Origin: Marivita sp. S6314 | GTDB taxonomy: Bacteria > Pseudomonadota > Alphaproteobacteria > Rhodobacterales > Rhodobacteraceae | Assembly: GCF_023015985.1 (NCBI RefSeq) | Contig: NZ_JALKAO010000004.1 | Span: 332,726-396,725, forward strand | Reading direction: 5' to 3' | DNA length: 64,000 nt | Part shown: in pieces, positions 8,813 to 18,487 of the stretch | Numbering within the stretch: position 1 is the stretch's first letter | How the letters are laid out: every line of letters begins with the position of its first letter | Position numbers and translations under genes: made by a program | Notes under the pieces: generated by a model | Seen by the model: only the letters and a program-made list of their open reading frames with translations | Databases searched by the model: none | What the model was told of the DNA's origin: nothing

Positions 8813-9859
8813 TCAGGTCACGCTGATGCGTGGGTTAAGATAGACGTAGCCGATGTCGGAGATGAGCTGGGTGACCAGCACGACAAAGACCGACACAACC
8901 GAGACGCCCAACAGCAGTTCGATATCGTTGTTGCTGGCAGCCTGAACCAGGGTCCAGCCAAAGCCCTTGTAGTTGAACAGCGTCTCGACAATCACCACGC
9001 CGTTCAGCAGCCATGGGAACTGCAGCATGATCACGGTGAAGGGGGCGATCAGCGCGTTGCGCAGCGCGTGTTTGATGACGATGTTGGGAAAACTCACACC
9101 TTTCAGCCGGGCGGTGCGGATGTACTGCGCGGTCATGACTTCGGCCATAGACGCGCGCGTCATGCGGGCGATATAGCCCATGCCGTACAGCGAAATGGTC
9201 AGCACCGGCAGGAAGAAGTTTTCAAAATTGGCGCTTTCCATCGCCGACGTCGCCGTACCCTTGAACCATTTGAGCCCCATCGTCGAGGACGCAAACACCG
9301 CGATCAGGATCACACCGGACACGTATTCGGGTGTGGCCGTGGTCGTGATCGCCACCGTGGACAGGGTTCGGTCGGTCTTGGACCCTTCGTTCATCCCCGA
9401 GAGCACCCCGAGGATCAGCGCCGAGGGCACCATCAGGACCATCACCCAGAACATCAATTTGGCGGTCAGGCCTAGCCGTGTGCCGATGATACTGCCCACC
9501 TCGTCCTTGAAGACGGTTGAAAAACCCCAGTGGCCTTGCAGAACACCGCAAAAGTTCGGCGCGTCTTCGGCAGACTGTCCGGGAAGAATACAGCGTCCCT
9601 GAATGCTGCCATCGGGGTTTTCGTGCCGGTAGGACGGCAACACGCCCAGCCATTCGCCGTATTTCACGGCCATCGGTTGCAGGTAGCCGCCTTTTTCAAG
9701 GAAACTCGACACCTCTTCGTCGCTCATCCGGAAGTTGCCCTGTGTCTTGGCGAGCTTTTCCAGGTTCGGATAGAGGTTGGTTAACGTAAAGACGAGAAAC
9801 GTCAGGCACAGACCGGTAAGGATCATGATGCCAAGACGCCGGAGTATGAAAAGTCCCAT
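8813..9859 (-). CDS. ABC importer permease, DppB/OppB type
   Basis: Second channel subunit. It starts MGLFILRRLGIMILTGLCL, the standard DppB N-terminal helix. A long periplasmic loop follows with a Cys pair (CILPGQSAEDAPNFC, residues about 91-105) that could form a disulfide. The core has the permease coupling loop MTAQYIRTARLKGVSFPNIV near residues 235-255. Length 348 residues. It is 113 bases downstream of the binding-protein gene and separated from it by a strong hairpin, so its expression probably depends on read-through. Confidence 0.93.
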   Translation of the reverse strand: MGLFILRRLGIMILTGLCLTFLVFTLTNLYPNLEKLAKTQGNFRMSDEEVSSFLEKGGYLQPMAVKYGEWLGVLPSYRHENPDGSIQGRCILPGQSAEDAPNFCGVLQGHWGFSTVFKDEVGSIIGTRLGLTAKLMFWVMVLMVPSALILGVLSGMNEGSKTDRTLSTVAITTTATPEYVSGVILIAVFASSTMGLKWFKGTATSAMESANFENFFLPVLTISLYGMGYIARMTRASMAEVMTAQYIRTARLKGVSFPNIVIKHALRNALIAPFTVIMLQFPWLLNGVVIVETLFNYKGFGWTLVQAASNNDIELLLGVSVVSVFVVLVTQLISDIGYVYLNPRISVT

Positions 9860-9932
9860 GGTTCACCCTGTTGGTGGACGCCGCTTCGGTCACGACAGGT
9901 ATTTTTTGGTTGTTGTTTTGTCTGGTCCGGAC

Positions 9933-9958
9933 AAAAAACCGCGCCCCGTGGGGCGCGG
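9933..9958 (-). terminator. Rho-independent terminator after the binding-protein gene
   Basis: Read leftwards, CCGCGCCCC pairs with GGGGCGCGG around a two-base centre (9939-9958) and is followed by six U residues (9933-9938). It lies between the binding-protein stop (9973) and the first permease start (9859). This placement fits high expression of the binding protein with partial read-through into the permeases. Confidence 0.8.
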
Positions 9959-9972
9959 CTTGGGGATCAAGG

Positions 9973-11643
9973 TCAGGCCTTGAAGCCGAACTTGTACAAT
10001 TGCGGCAGGTCGGCGATGTGCTTTTCGACCCCCACAAGGTTGTCGCGGTGGTGACGCATGGCCGTGCGCCAGTAGGGCTGGATGGTCACGCCTTCGTCGA
10101 TCATGATCGCCTGCAGCTTGCCCATGACCTCGCGGCGTGCCTCGACATCGGCCAGCGAATTGGCTTCGGCCAGCAACGCGTCGAACTCTTCGTTGGCAAA
10201 GCCTGCTTCGTTCCACGCCACGCCGGACTTGTAGGCCAGACCCAGAACCTGCGTGCCCAATGGGCGATGGTTCCAGTTGGTCGACGAGAACGCGTATTTG
10301 GTCCAGTCGTTCCAGAAGGTCGAGCCCGGCAGGACAGTGTGCTTGGCCTTGATGCCCGCGTCATTCAACTGCGCGACCACGGCGGCGGTGGTGTTGCGAC
10401 GCCAGTCATCGTCAATTGACTGAACTTCATGTTCGAAATCACCCATGCCCGCTTCGTCCATCATGGCCTTGGCCTTGGCCGGATCAAAGGGCAGGCGGGT
10501 CACTTCGGCGTTGTGCTCGGGGTGCATCGGGCCAACATGGCAGTTGTCGGCCGGAATGCCGTAGCCCGCCATCCCCAGTTCCAGACAGACCTCGTTGTCG
10601 ACCGCCATGGCAAGCGCCTGACGCACACGTTTGTCGCCGTAGATCTTGTTGCCGTTGTCGTCTTCGGCCAGCTGGTTCGGACGGATGACGATGGTAAAGC
10701 CGGACGGGATTTCTGACCGGGTCAGGCCAATCGCGTCGAACACGTCGATGAATTCACCAACGGATTCCCAGTTCATGTCGATCTCTTCGGATTCGAACGC
10801 AGCCAGGAACGCAGCCGGATCGGTGCCGTAGTCGATAAACTCGATCCGGTCGATATAGCCGCCCTTGCCAGCGGCGTAGCCCCACCAGTCAAAGTCTTCG
10901 TTGCGCACAAGCACGCCCTTGACGCCGACTTCGTGGCTTTCGGGAAGCATGAAACCGGTGCCGAGGGGGTTGGCCATCATGTTGTTGGCGTCAAAGCTCG
11001 AATGGACAATCGCGGCCGGATAGTCCGCCATGCCCGGCACCAGCGTGATGTCCGGCACATTCGCCTTGAGCAGAACCGTGTGACTGTCGACAACGGTGAT
11101 CGCACCTTCGGCGGCTTTGCCGGTTGCTTCGTCAACCAGCGACGCCATGCGTGCGGCCATCGAGTTGCCTTCGAGCGTTGTATCGCACCAGCCTTCGATG
11201 TTGCGGGCCACGTCTTCGGCGGTGAAATCGTCGCCGTTGTTCCACTTTACGCCCTGACGCACCTTGAGCGTGTATTCGGTCGCGTCGTCGTTCGCTTCCC
11301 AGCTTTCCAGCAACATCGGTTCAAACGACCCGTCATTGTTGTACTCAACAAGATATTCCAGCCAACCGGCGGTAAAGGTCGCGATCTGGGTCCAGTCATA
11401 GGTGCGCGGGTCTTTGAGCGCGCGAACTTCCATCTGGTAGCGGATCGTGCCGCCCTGCTGCGCATGTGCCGCCGCCTGGACAGGCCGCGTCAGGCCGCCA
11501 AGTGCATAGGCCGCAGAGGCCGTCAGCCCAAGCGCAGTTGTGCGCGCCAGAAATTCGCGGCGGTCCATGTGACCTTCCTTGAATTCGCGTGCGTACATTT
11601 CGGCTGACGGATGCAGCCGATTAATCGGTGAGTGGTGCGTCAT
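9973..11643 (-). CDS. Substrate-binding protein of the ABC importer (SBP_bac_5), Tat-exported
   Basis: Captures the solute in the periplasm and delivers it to the permeases. The 556-residue protein has a twin-arginine signal, [19 protein letters not shown] at about residues 27-45, with cleavage likely after AAAHA near 61. The Arg pair is preceded by an unusually long 27-residue N-region ([12 protein letters not shown]...). The mature part has family 5 landmarks such as [29 protein letters not shown] and [14 protein letters not shown] chose the ATG at 11641-11643, preceded by AGGGAGAA. First gene of the importer operon, followed by its own terminator. The family covers peptides, opines, glycosides and metal chelates, so no substrate is claimed. 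Confidence 0.93.
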   Translation of the reverse strand: MTHHSPINRLHPSAEMYAREFKEGHMDRREFLARTTALGLTASAAYALGGLTRPVQAAAHAQQGGTIRYQMEVRALKDPRTYDWTQIATFTAGWLEYLVEYNNDGSFEPMLLESWEANDDATEYTLKVRQGVKWNNGDDFTAEDVARNIEGWCDTTLEGNSMAARMASLVDEATGKAAEGAITVVDSHTVLLKANVPDITLVPGMADYPAAIVHSSFDANNMMANPLGTGFMLPESHEVGVKGVLVRNEDFDWWGYAAGKGGYIDRIEFIDYGTDPAAFLAAFESEEIDMNWESVGEFIDVFDAIGLTRSEIPSGFTIVIRPNQLAEDDNGNKIYGDKRVRQALAMAVDNEVCLELGMAGYGIPADNCHVGPMHPEHNAEVTRLPFDPAKAKAMMDEAGMGDFEHEVQSIDDDWRRNTTAAVVAQLNDAGIKAKHTVLPGSTFWNDWTKYAFSSTNWNHRPLGTQVLGLAYKSGVAWNEAGFANEEFDALLAEANSLADVEARREVMGKLQAIMIDEGVTIQPYWRTAMRHHRDNLVGVEKHIADLPQLYKFGFKA

Positions 11644-11764
11644 CTGTTTCTCCCTGTGACACGTTTTGTTCTTGTCAACGACGCGATTTTCCGGGGGACC
11701 ACCGCACGTTTTGTTTATACCCGGCATTGCGCCCCATGTGCGCGCTGCCGTCAATCGTCACTTT

Positions 11765-11811
11765 AGACCTTTTGAGGTCTGATTGCGACATATGGATTGC
11801 CAAATAGCGAC
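11765..11811. promoter_or_regulatory. Dyad and direct repeats upstream of the importer operon
   Basis: AGACCT at 11765-11770 pairs with AGGTCT at 11775-11780. Two GCGACAT direct repeats (about 11784 and 11806) lie 22 bases apart, two helical turns. The site is about 120-170 bases upstream of the binding-protein start and just past the miaA stop. It could be an operator. The string TTGAGGTCTGA found here recurs upstream of the small gene at 18488. Confidence 0.35.
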
Positions 11812-11849
11812 ATTACGAACCATGTGCGCCGGATTGAGTGTGTGACGGG

Positions 11850-12746
11850 TTAGGTTTCCGTTGCGTCAATTCGTGTCCAGTTTTGCATACGTGACCGGAA
11901 CCACGTGCGTTGACGTTTCGCGAATTGGCGGGTCAGGATCGTCGCCCGTTCGCAGCCTTGATCAAGCGTCTTTTCCCCGTCCAGAACCGCCATCAGTTCG
12001 GCGGCACCTATCGCCTTGGCCGAGGGTAGATCAGGGGACCAGGTTGGATGGTTCGCGCGCGCCTCGTCTAACGCGCCCAATGCGATCATCTGCGCAAAGC
12101 GGCGTTCGATGCGCGGCGTCAGCCAGTCCTTCGGGGCATCAAACACAAACGCCTGGGTGTCTGACAGCGGCAGGCGCGGGGGCGGGGTGTCGTCCTGCCA
12201 GTCCGCCAATCCTTTGCCGGTGGTCTGCAACACCTCCCAGGCGCGCTGCACCCGCATCGGGTTGTTCAGATCAATCCGCGCGCGGGTTTCCGGATCAAGC
12301 TCTTGGATCAGGCTCTGATACCCATCCTGCGCAATCCGCGCCATGGCCGTGTCGCGTGTCGCGGCGGGCGTTTCTGGGATCTGCGCCAGCCCTGCGGTCA
12401 GGGCCGAGAAATACAGCCCGGTGCCGCCTACGATGATCGGACGTGCCGGGCCGGTCAGATGCGGTTCCAGATCGCGCAACCAGTCGCCGACAGAATAGGG
12501 GATGTGCCCCGCGACATGCCCATAGAGCAGGTGCGGCGCGCGGGTTTCGTCCTCTTCGCTGGGACGGGCGGTCAGAATGCGCCAGTTTTCATAGACCTGG
12601 ATCGCATCCGCATTGATTACGACACCGCCCTGCGCCTCGGCGATGCGCAGGGCCAGCTCGGATTTCCCGCTTGCCGTCGGGCCTGCAATCAGCACCGGAC
12701 GAACCGGATCAAGGCTGGAAATGAGGTTTGAAAACTCCACGCTCAC
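11850..12746 (-). CDS. miaA: tRNA dimethylallyltransferase
   Basis: Adds a dimethylallyl group to N6 of A37 in tRNAs reading UNN codons, the first step of ms2i6A formation. The P-loop GPTASGKS is at residues 22-29, followed by INADAIQVYENW (substrate Asp and Gln), GTGLYFSALT near 107 and the tRNA-binding RQFAKRQRTWFR segment near the C-terminus. Length 298. The start is a GTG at 12744-12746; no in-frame ATG exists before the P-loop. Divergent from pyrH across 130 bases, which must hold both promoters. Confidence 0.95.
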   Translation of the reverse strand: MSVEFSNLISSLDPVRPVLIAGPTASGKSELALRIAEAQGGVVINADAIQVYENWRILTARPSEEDETRAPHLLYGHVAGHIPYSVGDWLRDLEPHLTGPARPIIVGGTGLYFSALTAGLAQIPETPAATRDTAMARIAQDGYQSLIQELDPETRARIDLNNPMRVQRAWEVLQTTGKGLADWQDDTPPPRLPLSDTQAFVFDAPKDWLTPRIERRFAQMIALGALDEARANHPTWSPDLPSAKAIGAAELMAVLDGEKTLDQGCERATILTRQFAKRQRTWFRSRMQNWTRIDATET

Positions 12747-12876
12747 GCGTCTCTGCCCCTGTTTTGCGGCGGCCCTGTCATGTTGACGACAACGCGGTGT
12801 GACTTCGCCTTGCTCATAGCCGGGTTTTCCGACATTTTGCGCTCGACTTTAGACCCGCGACGAAACGGAGCGCAAC

Positions 12877-13626
12877 ATGACGGACGGCGATACCCCAAAT
12901 CCCACATATAAACGTGTGATGCTCAAGATATCCGGCGAGGCACTTATGGGGGATCAGGGGTTCGGCCTGCACCCGCCCACGGTCGAACGGATCGCCCGCG
13001 AAGTGAAATCCGTGCATGATCTGGGGGTCGAGATCTGCATGGTCATCGGCGGCGGCAACATCTTTCGCGGCTTGCAAGGCTCGGCGCAGGGGATGGAACG
13101 CACCACCGCCGACTACATGGGGATGCTGGCCACGGTGATGAACGCGCTTGCGGTGCAATCTGCCTTGGAACAGTTGGGCGTCTTCACCCGCGTCATCAGC
13201 GCCATTCGCATGGATGAGGTGGCCGAACCCTATATCCGCCGCCGCGCCGTGCGCCACCTTGAGAAACAGCGGGTCTGCATCTTTGCCGCCGGAACCGGCA
13301 ACCCGTATTTCACCACAGACACCGCGGCGACCCTGCGCGCCAACGAAATGGCCTGCGAGGCGATTTTCAAAGGCACCAAGGTTGACGGCGTCTATGACAA
13401 GGACCCGGCCAAACATGATGACGCGGTGCGCTATGACAAGGTGACCTATGACGAGGTGCTGCAAAAGCACTTGGGCGTGATGGATGCCTCTGCGATTGCG
13501 CTTGCGCGCGACAATAACCTACCGATCATCGTCTTTTCGCTGGATGAGCCGGGCGGATTCTGTGGCATTCTGGCGGGCGAGGGCACCTACACCATCGTGC
13601 ATCCGGATACCTCCGCGACCGGTTAA
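12877..13626 (+). CDS. pyrH: Uridylate kinase
   Basis: Phosphorylates UMP to UDP with ATP in pyrimidine nucleotide synthesis. It is a hexameric amino-acid-kinase-fold enzyme unrelated to eukaryotic UMP kinases. Landmarks are [13 protein letters not shown] near residue 13, GGGNIFRG near 58-65, the [18 protein letters not shown] allosteric/UMP-binding segment, and [13 protein letters not shown] near 140. Length 249. It heads the conserved pyrH-frr-uppS-cdsA-dxr-rseP order, although a promoter-like sequence before frr suggests some independence. Confidence 0.97.
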   Translation: MTDGDTPNPTYKRVMLKISGEALMGDQGFGLHPPTVERIAREVKSVHDLGVEICMVIGGGNIFRGLQGSAQGMERTTADYMGMLATVMNALAVQSALEQLGVFTRVISAIRMDEVAEPYIRRRAVRHLEKQRVCIFAAGTGNPYFTTDTAATLRANEMACEAIFKGTKVDGVYDKDPAKHDDAVRYDKVTYDEVLQKHLGVMDASAIALARDNNLPIIVFSLDEPGGFCGILAGEGTYTIVHPDTSATG

Positions 13627-13634
13627 GTCAAATT

Positions 13635-13648
13635 GCTTTGATCAAAGC
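13635..13648. terminator. Palindrome after pyrH
   Basis: GCTTTGATCAAAGC is a perfect 14-base palindrome starting nine bases after the pyrH stop. It has no U-tract and could be a weak terminator, a processing site or a protein-binding site. Confidence 0.3.
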
Positions 13649-13667
13649 GACACAGCAGGCGCGTCCT

Positions 13668-13697
13668 TTGGCGATTGCGTGCGCAAGACGCTATACT
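13668..13697 (+). promoter_or_regulatory. Sigma-70-type promoter candidate for frr
   Basis: TTGGCG at 13668-13673 and TATACT at 13692-13697 are separated by 18 bases. They lie about 60 bases upstream of the frr ATG. The -10 element is close to consensus. It would give frr-uppS-cdsA-dxr-rseP expression independent of pyrH. Confidence 0.5.
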
Positions 13698-13755
13698 TTC
13701 GCACCCGCCTCGCTTAGAACCCAATAAAAGCACAAAAATCGATCTTGAGGGCCAC

Positions 13756-14319
13756 ATGGCAGACGACTTTCTTCTTGATACAGATGACCTCACGCGTCGT
13801 ATGGATGGCGCGATGGCCAACCTGCGGACCGAGTTCGCGTCCCTGCGCACCGGCCGCGCCAGTGCGTCGATGCTAGAACCGGTGATGGTGGATGCCTATG
13901 GCAGCATGACCCCGATCAACCAGGTCGGCACCGTGAACGTGCCCGAACCGCGCATGGTGACGGTGAACGTGTGGGACAAGGGCTTGGTCGGCAAGGTCGA
14001 AAAAGCCATTCGTGAGAGTGGTTTGGGGATCAATCCTCAACTGAACGGCACGATCATCATGTTGCCGATTCCCGAACTGAACGAAGAACGCCGCCGCGAG
14101 CTGGGCAAGGTTGCGGGCAGCTATGCGGAACACGCCCGCGTGTCCGTGCGCAACATCCGCCGCGACGGGATGGACCAGATCAAGAAGGCCAAGGCCGACG
14201 GGTTGTCCGAGGATGATCAGAAGTTCTGGGAAGGCGAAGTTCAGGAACTCACCGATACGTATATCAAGAAAATCGACGCCGCTTTGGAGACAAAGCAGGA
14301 AGAGATCATGCAGGTCTGA
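13756..14319 (+). CDS. frr: Ribosome recycling factor
   Basis: With EF-G it splits the post-termination ribosome. The 187-residue protein has the family pattern: [20 protein letters not shown] near residues 33-52, [10 protein letters not shown] near 73, and the [20 protein letters not shown] segment near 115-135. I chose the ATG at 13756 ([12 protein letters not shown]). The longer in-frame start at 13675 would cross the promoter-like element and adds atypical sequence. Confidence 0.96.
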   Translation: MADDFLLDTDDLTRRMDGAMANLRTEFASLRTGRASASMLEPVMVDAYGSMTPINQVGTVNVPEPRMVTVNVWDKGLVGKVEKAIRESGLGINPQLNGTIIMLPIPELNEERRRELGKVAGSYAEHARVSVRNIRRDGMDQIKKAKADGLSEDDQKFWEGEVQELTDTYIKKIDAALETKQEEIMQV

Positions 14320-14345
14320 CGACCCGCAGGAAGGACCCCGGTACG

Positions 14346-15077
14346 ATGGCACAGCCTCAGCCCAAACAAAGCGGTGATGGCCCGCGTCATGTGGCGATTA
14401 TCATGGACGGCAATGGCCGATGGGCGACCCAACGCGGTCGCCCTCGCTTGTTTGGCCATCAGGCCGGCGCACGGCGGGTCCGCGAGATTGTCGAGGCCTG
14501 TCCGGACCTTGGGGTCGACTATCTGACGGTGTTTGCCTTCTCGACCGAGAACTGGAAGCGGACACAATCTGAAGTCGCGGGTCTGATGAGCCTGTTTCGC
14601 CGCTACATCACGCGCGAAGCCAAGGCGCTGAAGGCGAATGACGTCTGTGTACGGTTCATTGGCGACCGCGTGCGGCTGGACGCCAAGCTGGTGTCGATGA
14701 TGGACGAACTTGAGGCGCTGACCGCCAATTGTCGGTCCGTGAACCTGACGATTGCGATCAATTACGGCGGTCGGGACGAGGTTGCCCGTGCGACCAAACG
14801 GTTGGCCCGGGATGTAGCCTTGGGCAAACTTGATCCTGAAGCAGTGGATGAAGAAACGCTGCCAAAGTATTTGGATACTTGTGTTCTTCCGGACCCTGAC
14901 CTGGTCATTCGCACCAGTGGCGAAGCCCGGATTTCCAATTTCCTGCTATGGCAGTCGGCCTATGCCGAATATGAATTTGTCGACACGCTCTGGCCGGATT
15001 TTTCGGCCGAGGAGTTCCGCAAGACGGTGGGCGGGTTCGGCACCCGGGATCGCCGCTACGGTGCAGTGCGCGCATGA
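14346..15077 (+). CDS. uppS: Undecaprenyl diphosphate synthase (cis-prenyltransferase)
   Basis: Condenses eight isopentenyl diphosphates onto farnesyl diphosphate to make the C55 carrier for peptidoglycan and polysaccharide synthesis. IIMDGNGRWA holds the catalytic Asp21. Also visible are FAFSTENWKR near 60, the INYGGRDE segment near 140, and RTSGEARISNFLLWQSAYAE near 192-211. Length 243. An AAGGA Shine-Dalgarno precedes the ATG. The stop overlaps the cdsA start. Confidence 0.97.
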   Translation: MAQPQPKQSGDGPRHVAIIMDGNGRWATQRGRPRLFGHQAGARRVREIVEACPDLGVDYLTVFAFSTENWKRTQSEVAGLMSLFRRYITREAKALKANDVCVRFIGDRVRLDAKLVSMMDELEALTANCRSVNLTIAINYGGRDEVARATKRLARDVALGKLDPEAVDEETLPKYLDTCVLPDPDLVIRTSGEARISNFLLWQSAYAEYEFVDTLWPDFSAEEFRKTVGGFGTRDRRYGAVRA

Positions 15078-15862
15078 GCACAGGCAAGTGGGACGATCTC
15101 GCGCCACGATTGTTCTCTGCCGTGGCGATGGTGGGTATCGGCGCCCTTGGTGTCTGGCTTGGCGGTCTGTGGTTCCACGCGTTGATTTCTCTGTGCGTCG
15201 GCCTGATGGTCTGGGAACTGGTCAAGATGCTCGACACGGCGCGCAGCAAGTCGGCCTTGGTACTGGCGGTTGCGTCTGGTGCCGCCGCGATGCTGGCCAT
15301 CGAATTGCCTCCGTCCTTCGCTCTGCCACTACTGTTGATCCCCTCCATGCTGGGCCTTGGCCGGATGGAGCAGGGGGGCGTGACCTATGCGGTGTTCACG
15401 GCGCTGATCATGCTGGCCGGCTACGGCCTGATGGCGCTGCGGGATGATTTCGGCCTGACATGGATGGTTTGGCTTTTGCTGATTGTGGTGGTGACCGACA
15501 TCGCGGGATATTTTGCAGGTCGGATGATCGGCGGGCCAAAGCTCTGGCCGCGTGTCAGCCCCAAGAAAACATGGTCCGGCACCGTGGCAGGCTGGGTCGG
15601 TGCGACAGGAGTCGCGCTGTTGTTTGCCAAGTCAACGCAAGCCGGATTTGGACTGATCGGCGTCAGTATCGCGGTGAGCATGGCCAGCCAGATCGGAGAT
15701 ATCGCCGAAAGCGCCATCAAGCGGCGGTCCGGCGTCAAGGACAGCTCGAACTTGATCCCCGGTCATGGCGGTCTGCTGGACCGGTTTGACGGCATGCTGG
15801 GAGCCGCGATCTTTATCGTGATTGCGGGTCAACTCATCGGTTTCCCGCCGGGGTCGCAATGA
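15074..15862 (+). CDS. cdsA: Phosphatidate cytidylyltransferase
   Basis: Makes CDP-diacylglycerol from phosphatidate and CTP at the inner membrane, the branch point for all phospholipids. Several hydrophobic helices are followed by the family signature: AIKRRSGVKDSSNLIPGHGG at about residues 215-234, then LLDRFDG. Length 262. It overlaps uppS by four bases (ATGA) and is itself overlapped by dxr the same way, so the three are translationally coupled. Confidence 0.95.
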   Translation: MSTGKWDDLAPRLFSAVAMVGIGALGVWLGGLWFHALISLCVGLMVWELVKMLDTARSKSALVLAVASGAAAMLAIELPPSFALPLLLIPSMLGLGRMEQGGVTYAVFTALIMLAGYGLMALRDDFGLTWMVWLLLIVVVTDIAGYFAGRMIGGPKLWPRVSPKKTWSGTVAGWVGATGVALLFAKSTQAGFGLIGVSIAVSMASQIGDIAESAIKRRSGVKDSSNLIPGHGGLLDRFDGMLGAAIFIVIAGQLIGFPPGSQ

Positions 15863-17022
15863 GGCGGATCACGATTTTCGGCGCGACCGGGTCGATTGGC
15901 CAGAACACGCTTGATTTGATCGACCGCGACCGTGACGCGTATCAGGTGGTCGCGCTGACCGGCGGTCAGAACATTGACCAACTCGCCAAAGACGCCCGAC
16001 ATTTCAACGCAGAACTGGCGGTCACCGCGGATCCCAACCGTCTGGCCGAATTGCGCGAGGCGCTGTCCGGGTCCGGGGTGGACGCTGCGGCAGGGCCAGA
16101 CGCGCTGATCGAGGCCGCCGCGCGTCCGGCGGATTGGGTGATGTCCTCCATTGTCGGGTCTGCGGGATTGGCCCCCGGCCTGCGCGCGCTTGAAAACGGG
16201 GCGGCGCTGGCGCTGGCGAACAAGGAAAGCATGGTCTGCGCCGGGGCGTTGATGCTTCGGACGGCCAAGACGCACGGCGGAACGATTCTGCCTGTGGACA
16301 GCGAACATTCGGCTGTGTTTCAGGCGCTGATTGGCGAAGACCTGGACGCCGTGGAGCGTGTTGTGATCACCGCATCCGGTGGCGCGTTCCGCGACTGGCC
16401 GCTGGAAGACCTTGCCAAGGCCACGCCAGAGCAGGCAGCGACGCATCCAAACTGGGACATGGGGCAACGGATCACCATCGACAGCGCATCGATGTTCAAC
16501 AAGGCGCTGGAACTGATAGAAACCAAAGAGTTTTTCCAGATCGATCCTGCCAAGATCGAAGCCGTTGTGCACCCGGAATCGATGATCCACGCACTGGTCG
16601 GGTTCCGGGATGGCGCGCTGATGGCGCATGTTGGCCCACCCGACATGCGCCACGCGATCGGGTTCGCGCTGCACTATCCGGACCGCAAGACCCTGCCGGT
16701 TGAACGGCTTGATCTGGTGGCGTTGGGGCAGCTGACCTTCCGCCCGGCTGATGAGGTCCGCTGGCCCGCGCTGCGCCTTGCGCGCGATGTCATGGCGGCG
16801 GGTGGATTGTCGGGGGCGGTGTTCAACGCGGCCAAGGAACGGGCGCTGGACGGATTTCTGGATCGCCGCATCGGGTTTCAGCAAATTGCCGAGGTCGTGG
16901 AAGAGGTACTTTCCAGAGTTTCGGCCCAACCGGGCCACATTGATGCCCCCATCACTCTTGATAACGTGATGCATGCAGACCATCTCGCTCGGGTAAGGGC
17001 AGATGAAATCATGAACAAATAA
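15859..17022 (+). CDS. dxr: 1-deoxy-D-xylulose 5-phosphate reductoisomerase
   Basis: Converts DXP to MEP with NADPH, the committed step of non-mevalonate isoprenoid synthesis, which feeds the UppS substrate. The NADPH-binding loop FGATGSIGQNTLDL is at residues 5-18. LALANKESMVCAG lies near 115-127, metal and substrate residues in PVDSEHSAVFQ near 145-155, and ITASGGAFRDWPL near 172. Length 387. The start overlaps cdsA (ATGA). Confidence 0.97.
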   Translation: MRRITIFGATGSIGQNTLDLIDRDRDAYQVVALTGGQNIDQLAKDARHFNAELAVTADPNRLAELREALSGSGVDAAAGPDALIEAAARPADWVMSSIVGSAGLAPGLRALENGAALALANKESMVCAGALMLRTAKTHGGTILPVDSEHSAVFQALIGEDLDAVERVVITASGGAFRDWPLEDLAKATPEQAATHPNWDMGQRITIDSASMFNKALELIETKEFFQIDPAKIEAVVHPESMIHALVGFRDGALMAHVGPPDMRHAIGFALHYPDRKTLPVERLDLVALGQLTFRPADEVRWPALRLARDVMAAGGLSGAVFNAAKERALDGFLDRRIGFQQIAEVVEEVLSRVSAQPGHIDAPITLDNVMHADHLARVRADEIMNK

Positions 17023-17034
17023 AGAGGTTGAGCC

Positions 17035-18378
17035 GTGGATATTGCAGCGTTGCTGCCGCAGTTTGGTGGTGTGATCTGGACCATTCTGGCCTTTGTGATC
17101 GCCTTGTCTGTCATCGTCGCGATCCATGAATACGGGCATTACATCGTGGGCCGCTGGTCCGGGATTGATGCGGATGTGTTTTCACTGGGGTTTGGACCGG
17201 TTCTGTTTTCGCGCACCGACAAACGGGGCACGAAATGGCAATTCGCGCTGCTGCCCTTGGGCGGCTATGTCAAATTCAAGGGCGACAGCAACGCGTCGGG
17301 TGGCAAGGATGACGAAGCGATGTCCGCCCTGTCCGATGCCGAACGCCGCCGCACGATGAACGGTGCGCCGCTTTGGGCGCGCGCGGCAACCGTCGCGGCG
17401 GGTCCGGCGTTCAACTTTGCGCTGTCGATCCTGATTTTTATGGGGATCTTCATGTTCCGTGGCGAAGTCACGGACCCTGTCAAAGTCGGCGAATTGCGGG
17501 CGGTCCCGTCCCAGAGCGAGCTTCAGATCGGCGACGAACTTGTTGAAATCTCAGGGCTTCCGCTGCCGCCCTTCGACGACAGTGAACAGTTCGAGGCGTT
17601 CCTGAGCGAACTGCCGGAAACCGAACGCCTGCAATATACGGTGATCCGCAACGGCGACCGGCAGGTCGTGGATGGTCCGTATGTCTACCCGCCTGTGGCC
17701 ACGCAGATCATCCCGCGCTCGGCGGCGGATGACGCGGGTTTCCGGCCCGGCGACATCGTCACGTCGATCAACGCACAAGAGATTTTTTCCTTTGATCAGC
17801 TGCGCGTCGCGGTGGAAGGGTCAGGGGGCGCAACGCTCGATCTGGAAGTGTGGCGCGACGGCGATGTGCGCGCACTGCAACTGACACCGCGCCGTACCGA
17901 TGAACCCCAGCCCGACGGGTCGTTTCAGACGGTCTATCGGATGGGCATCATCGGCGGCATGTTCTTTGAACCCGCCACCGAATTTGCGGGTCCGGTCAGC
18001 GCGTTTGTGTCCGGCGTCGAACAGACCGGGCGCATCATCCAGGGATCGCTGTCCGGTCTTTACCACATGATCACTGGCGCGATCAGCACCTGCAACCTGT
18101 CCGGTCCCATCGGCATTGCCGAAACCTCGGGGTCCATGGCGTCGCAGGGCACGGCCAGTTTCATCTGGTTCATAGCCGTGCTCAGCACGGCGGTCGGGTT
18201 GCTGAACCTGTTCCCGATTCCGGTTCTGGACGGCGGGCACCTGGTGTTTCACGCCTACGAGGCCGTCACAGGCAAGCCGCCCAGCGACCAGGCGCTGCGG
18301 GTGTTGATGGGCATCGGTTTGACGATGTTGCTGTCATTGATGGTCTTTGCGTTAACAAACGACCTGTTCTGCCCGTGA
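17035..18378 (+). CDS. rseP: Site-2 membrane metalloprotease RseP
   Basis: Intramembrane zinc protease that cuts anti-sigma factors and residual signal peptides. The zinc site HEYGH is at about residues 26-30 in the first helix, and the third ligand is in NLFPIPVLDGGH near 390. Two PDZ-like regions lie between, with RSAADDAGFRPGDIVTSIN the clearer one. Length 447. The start is GTG at 17035, with AAAGAGG upstream. It follows dxr by 12 bases in the conserved order. Confidence 0.95.
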   Translation: MDIAALLPQFGGVIWTILAFVIALSVIVAIHEYGHYIVGRWSGIDADVFSLGFGPVLFSRTDKRGTKWQFALLPLGGYVKFKGDSNASGGKDDEAMSALSDAERRRTMNGAPLWARAATVAAGPAFNFALSILIFMGIFMFRGEVTDPVKVGELRAVPSQSELQIGDELVEISGLPLPPFDDSEQFEAFLSELPETERLQYTVIRNGDRQVVDGPYVYPPVATQIIPRSAADDAGFRPGDIVTSINAQEIFSFDQLRVAVEGSGGATLDLEVWRDGDVRALQLTPRRTDEPQPDGSFQTVYRMGIIGGMFFEPATEFAGPVSAFVSGVEQTGRIIQGSLSGLYHMITGAISTCNLSGPIGIAETSGSMASQGTASFIWFIAVLSTAVGLLNLFPIPVLDGGHLVFHAYEAVTGKPPSDQALRVLMGIGLTMLLSLMVFALTNDLFCP

Positions 18379-18487
18379 TTGGTGCGGGATTTTGCACAAG
18401 TCACAAAGAATCGCCTTAATTGAGGTCTGAATAGCGACACATTTCGGATGGAAAACGGGACACTGACCCAGACATCCGAGGTGTGTC

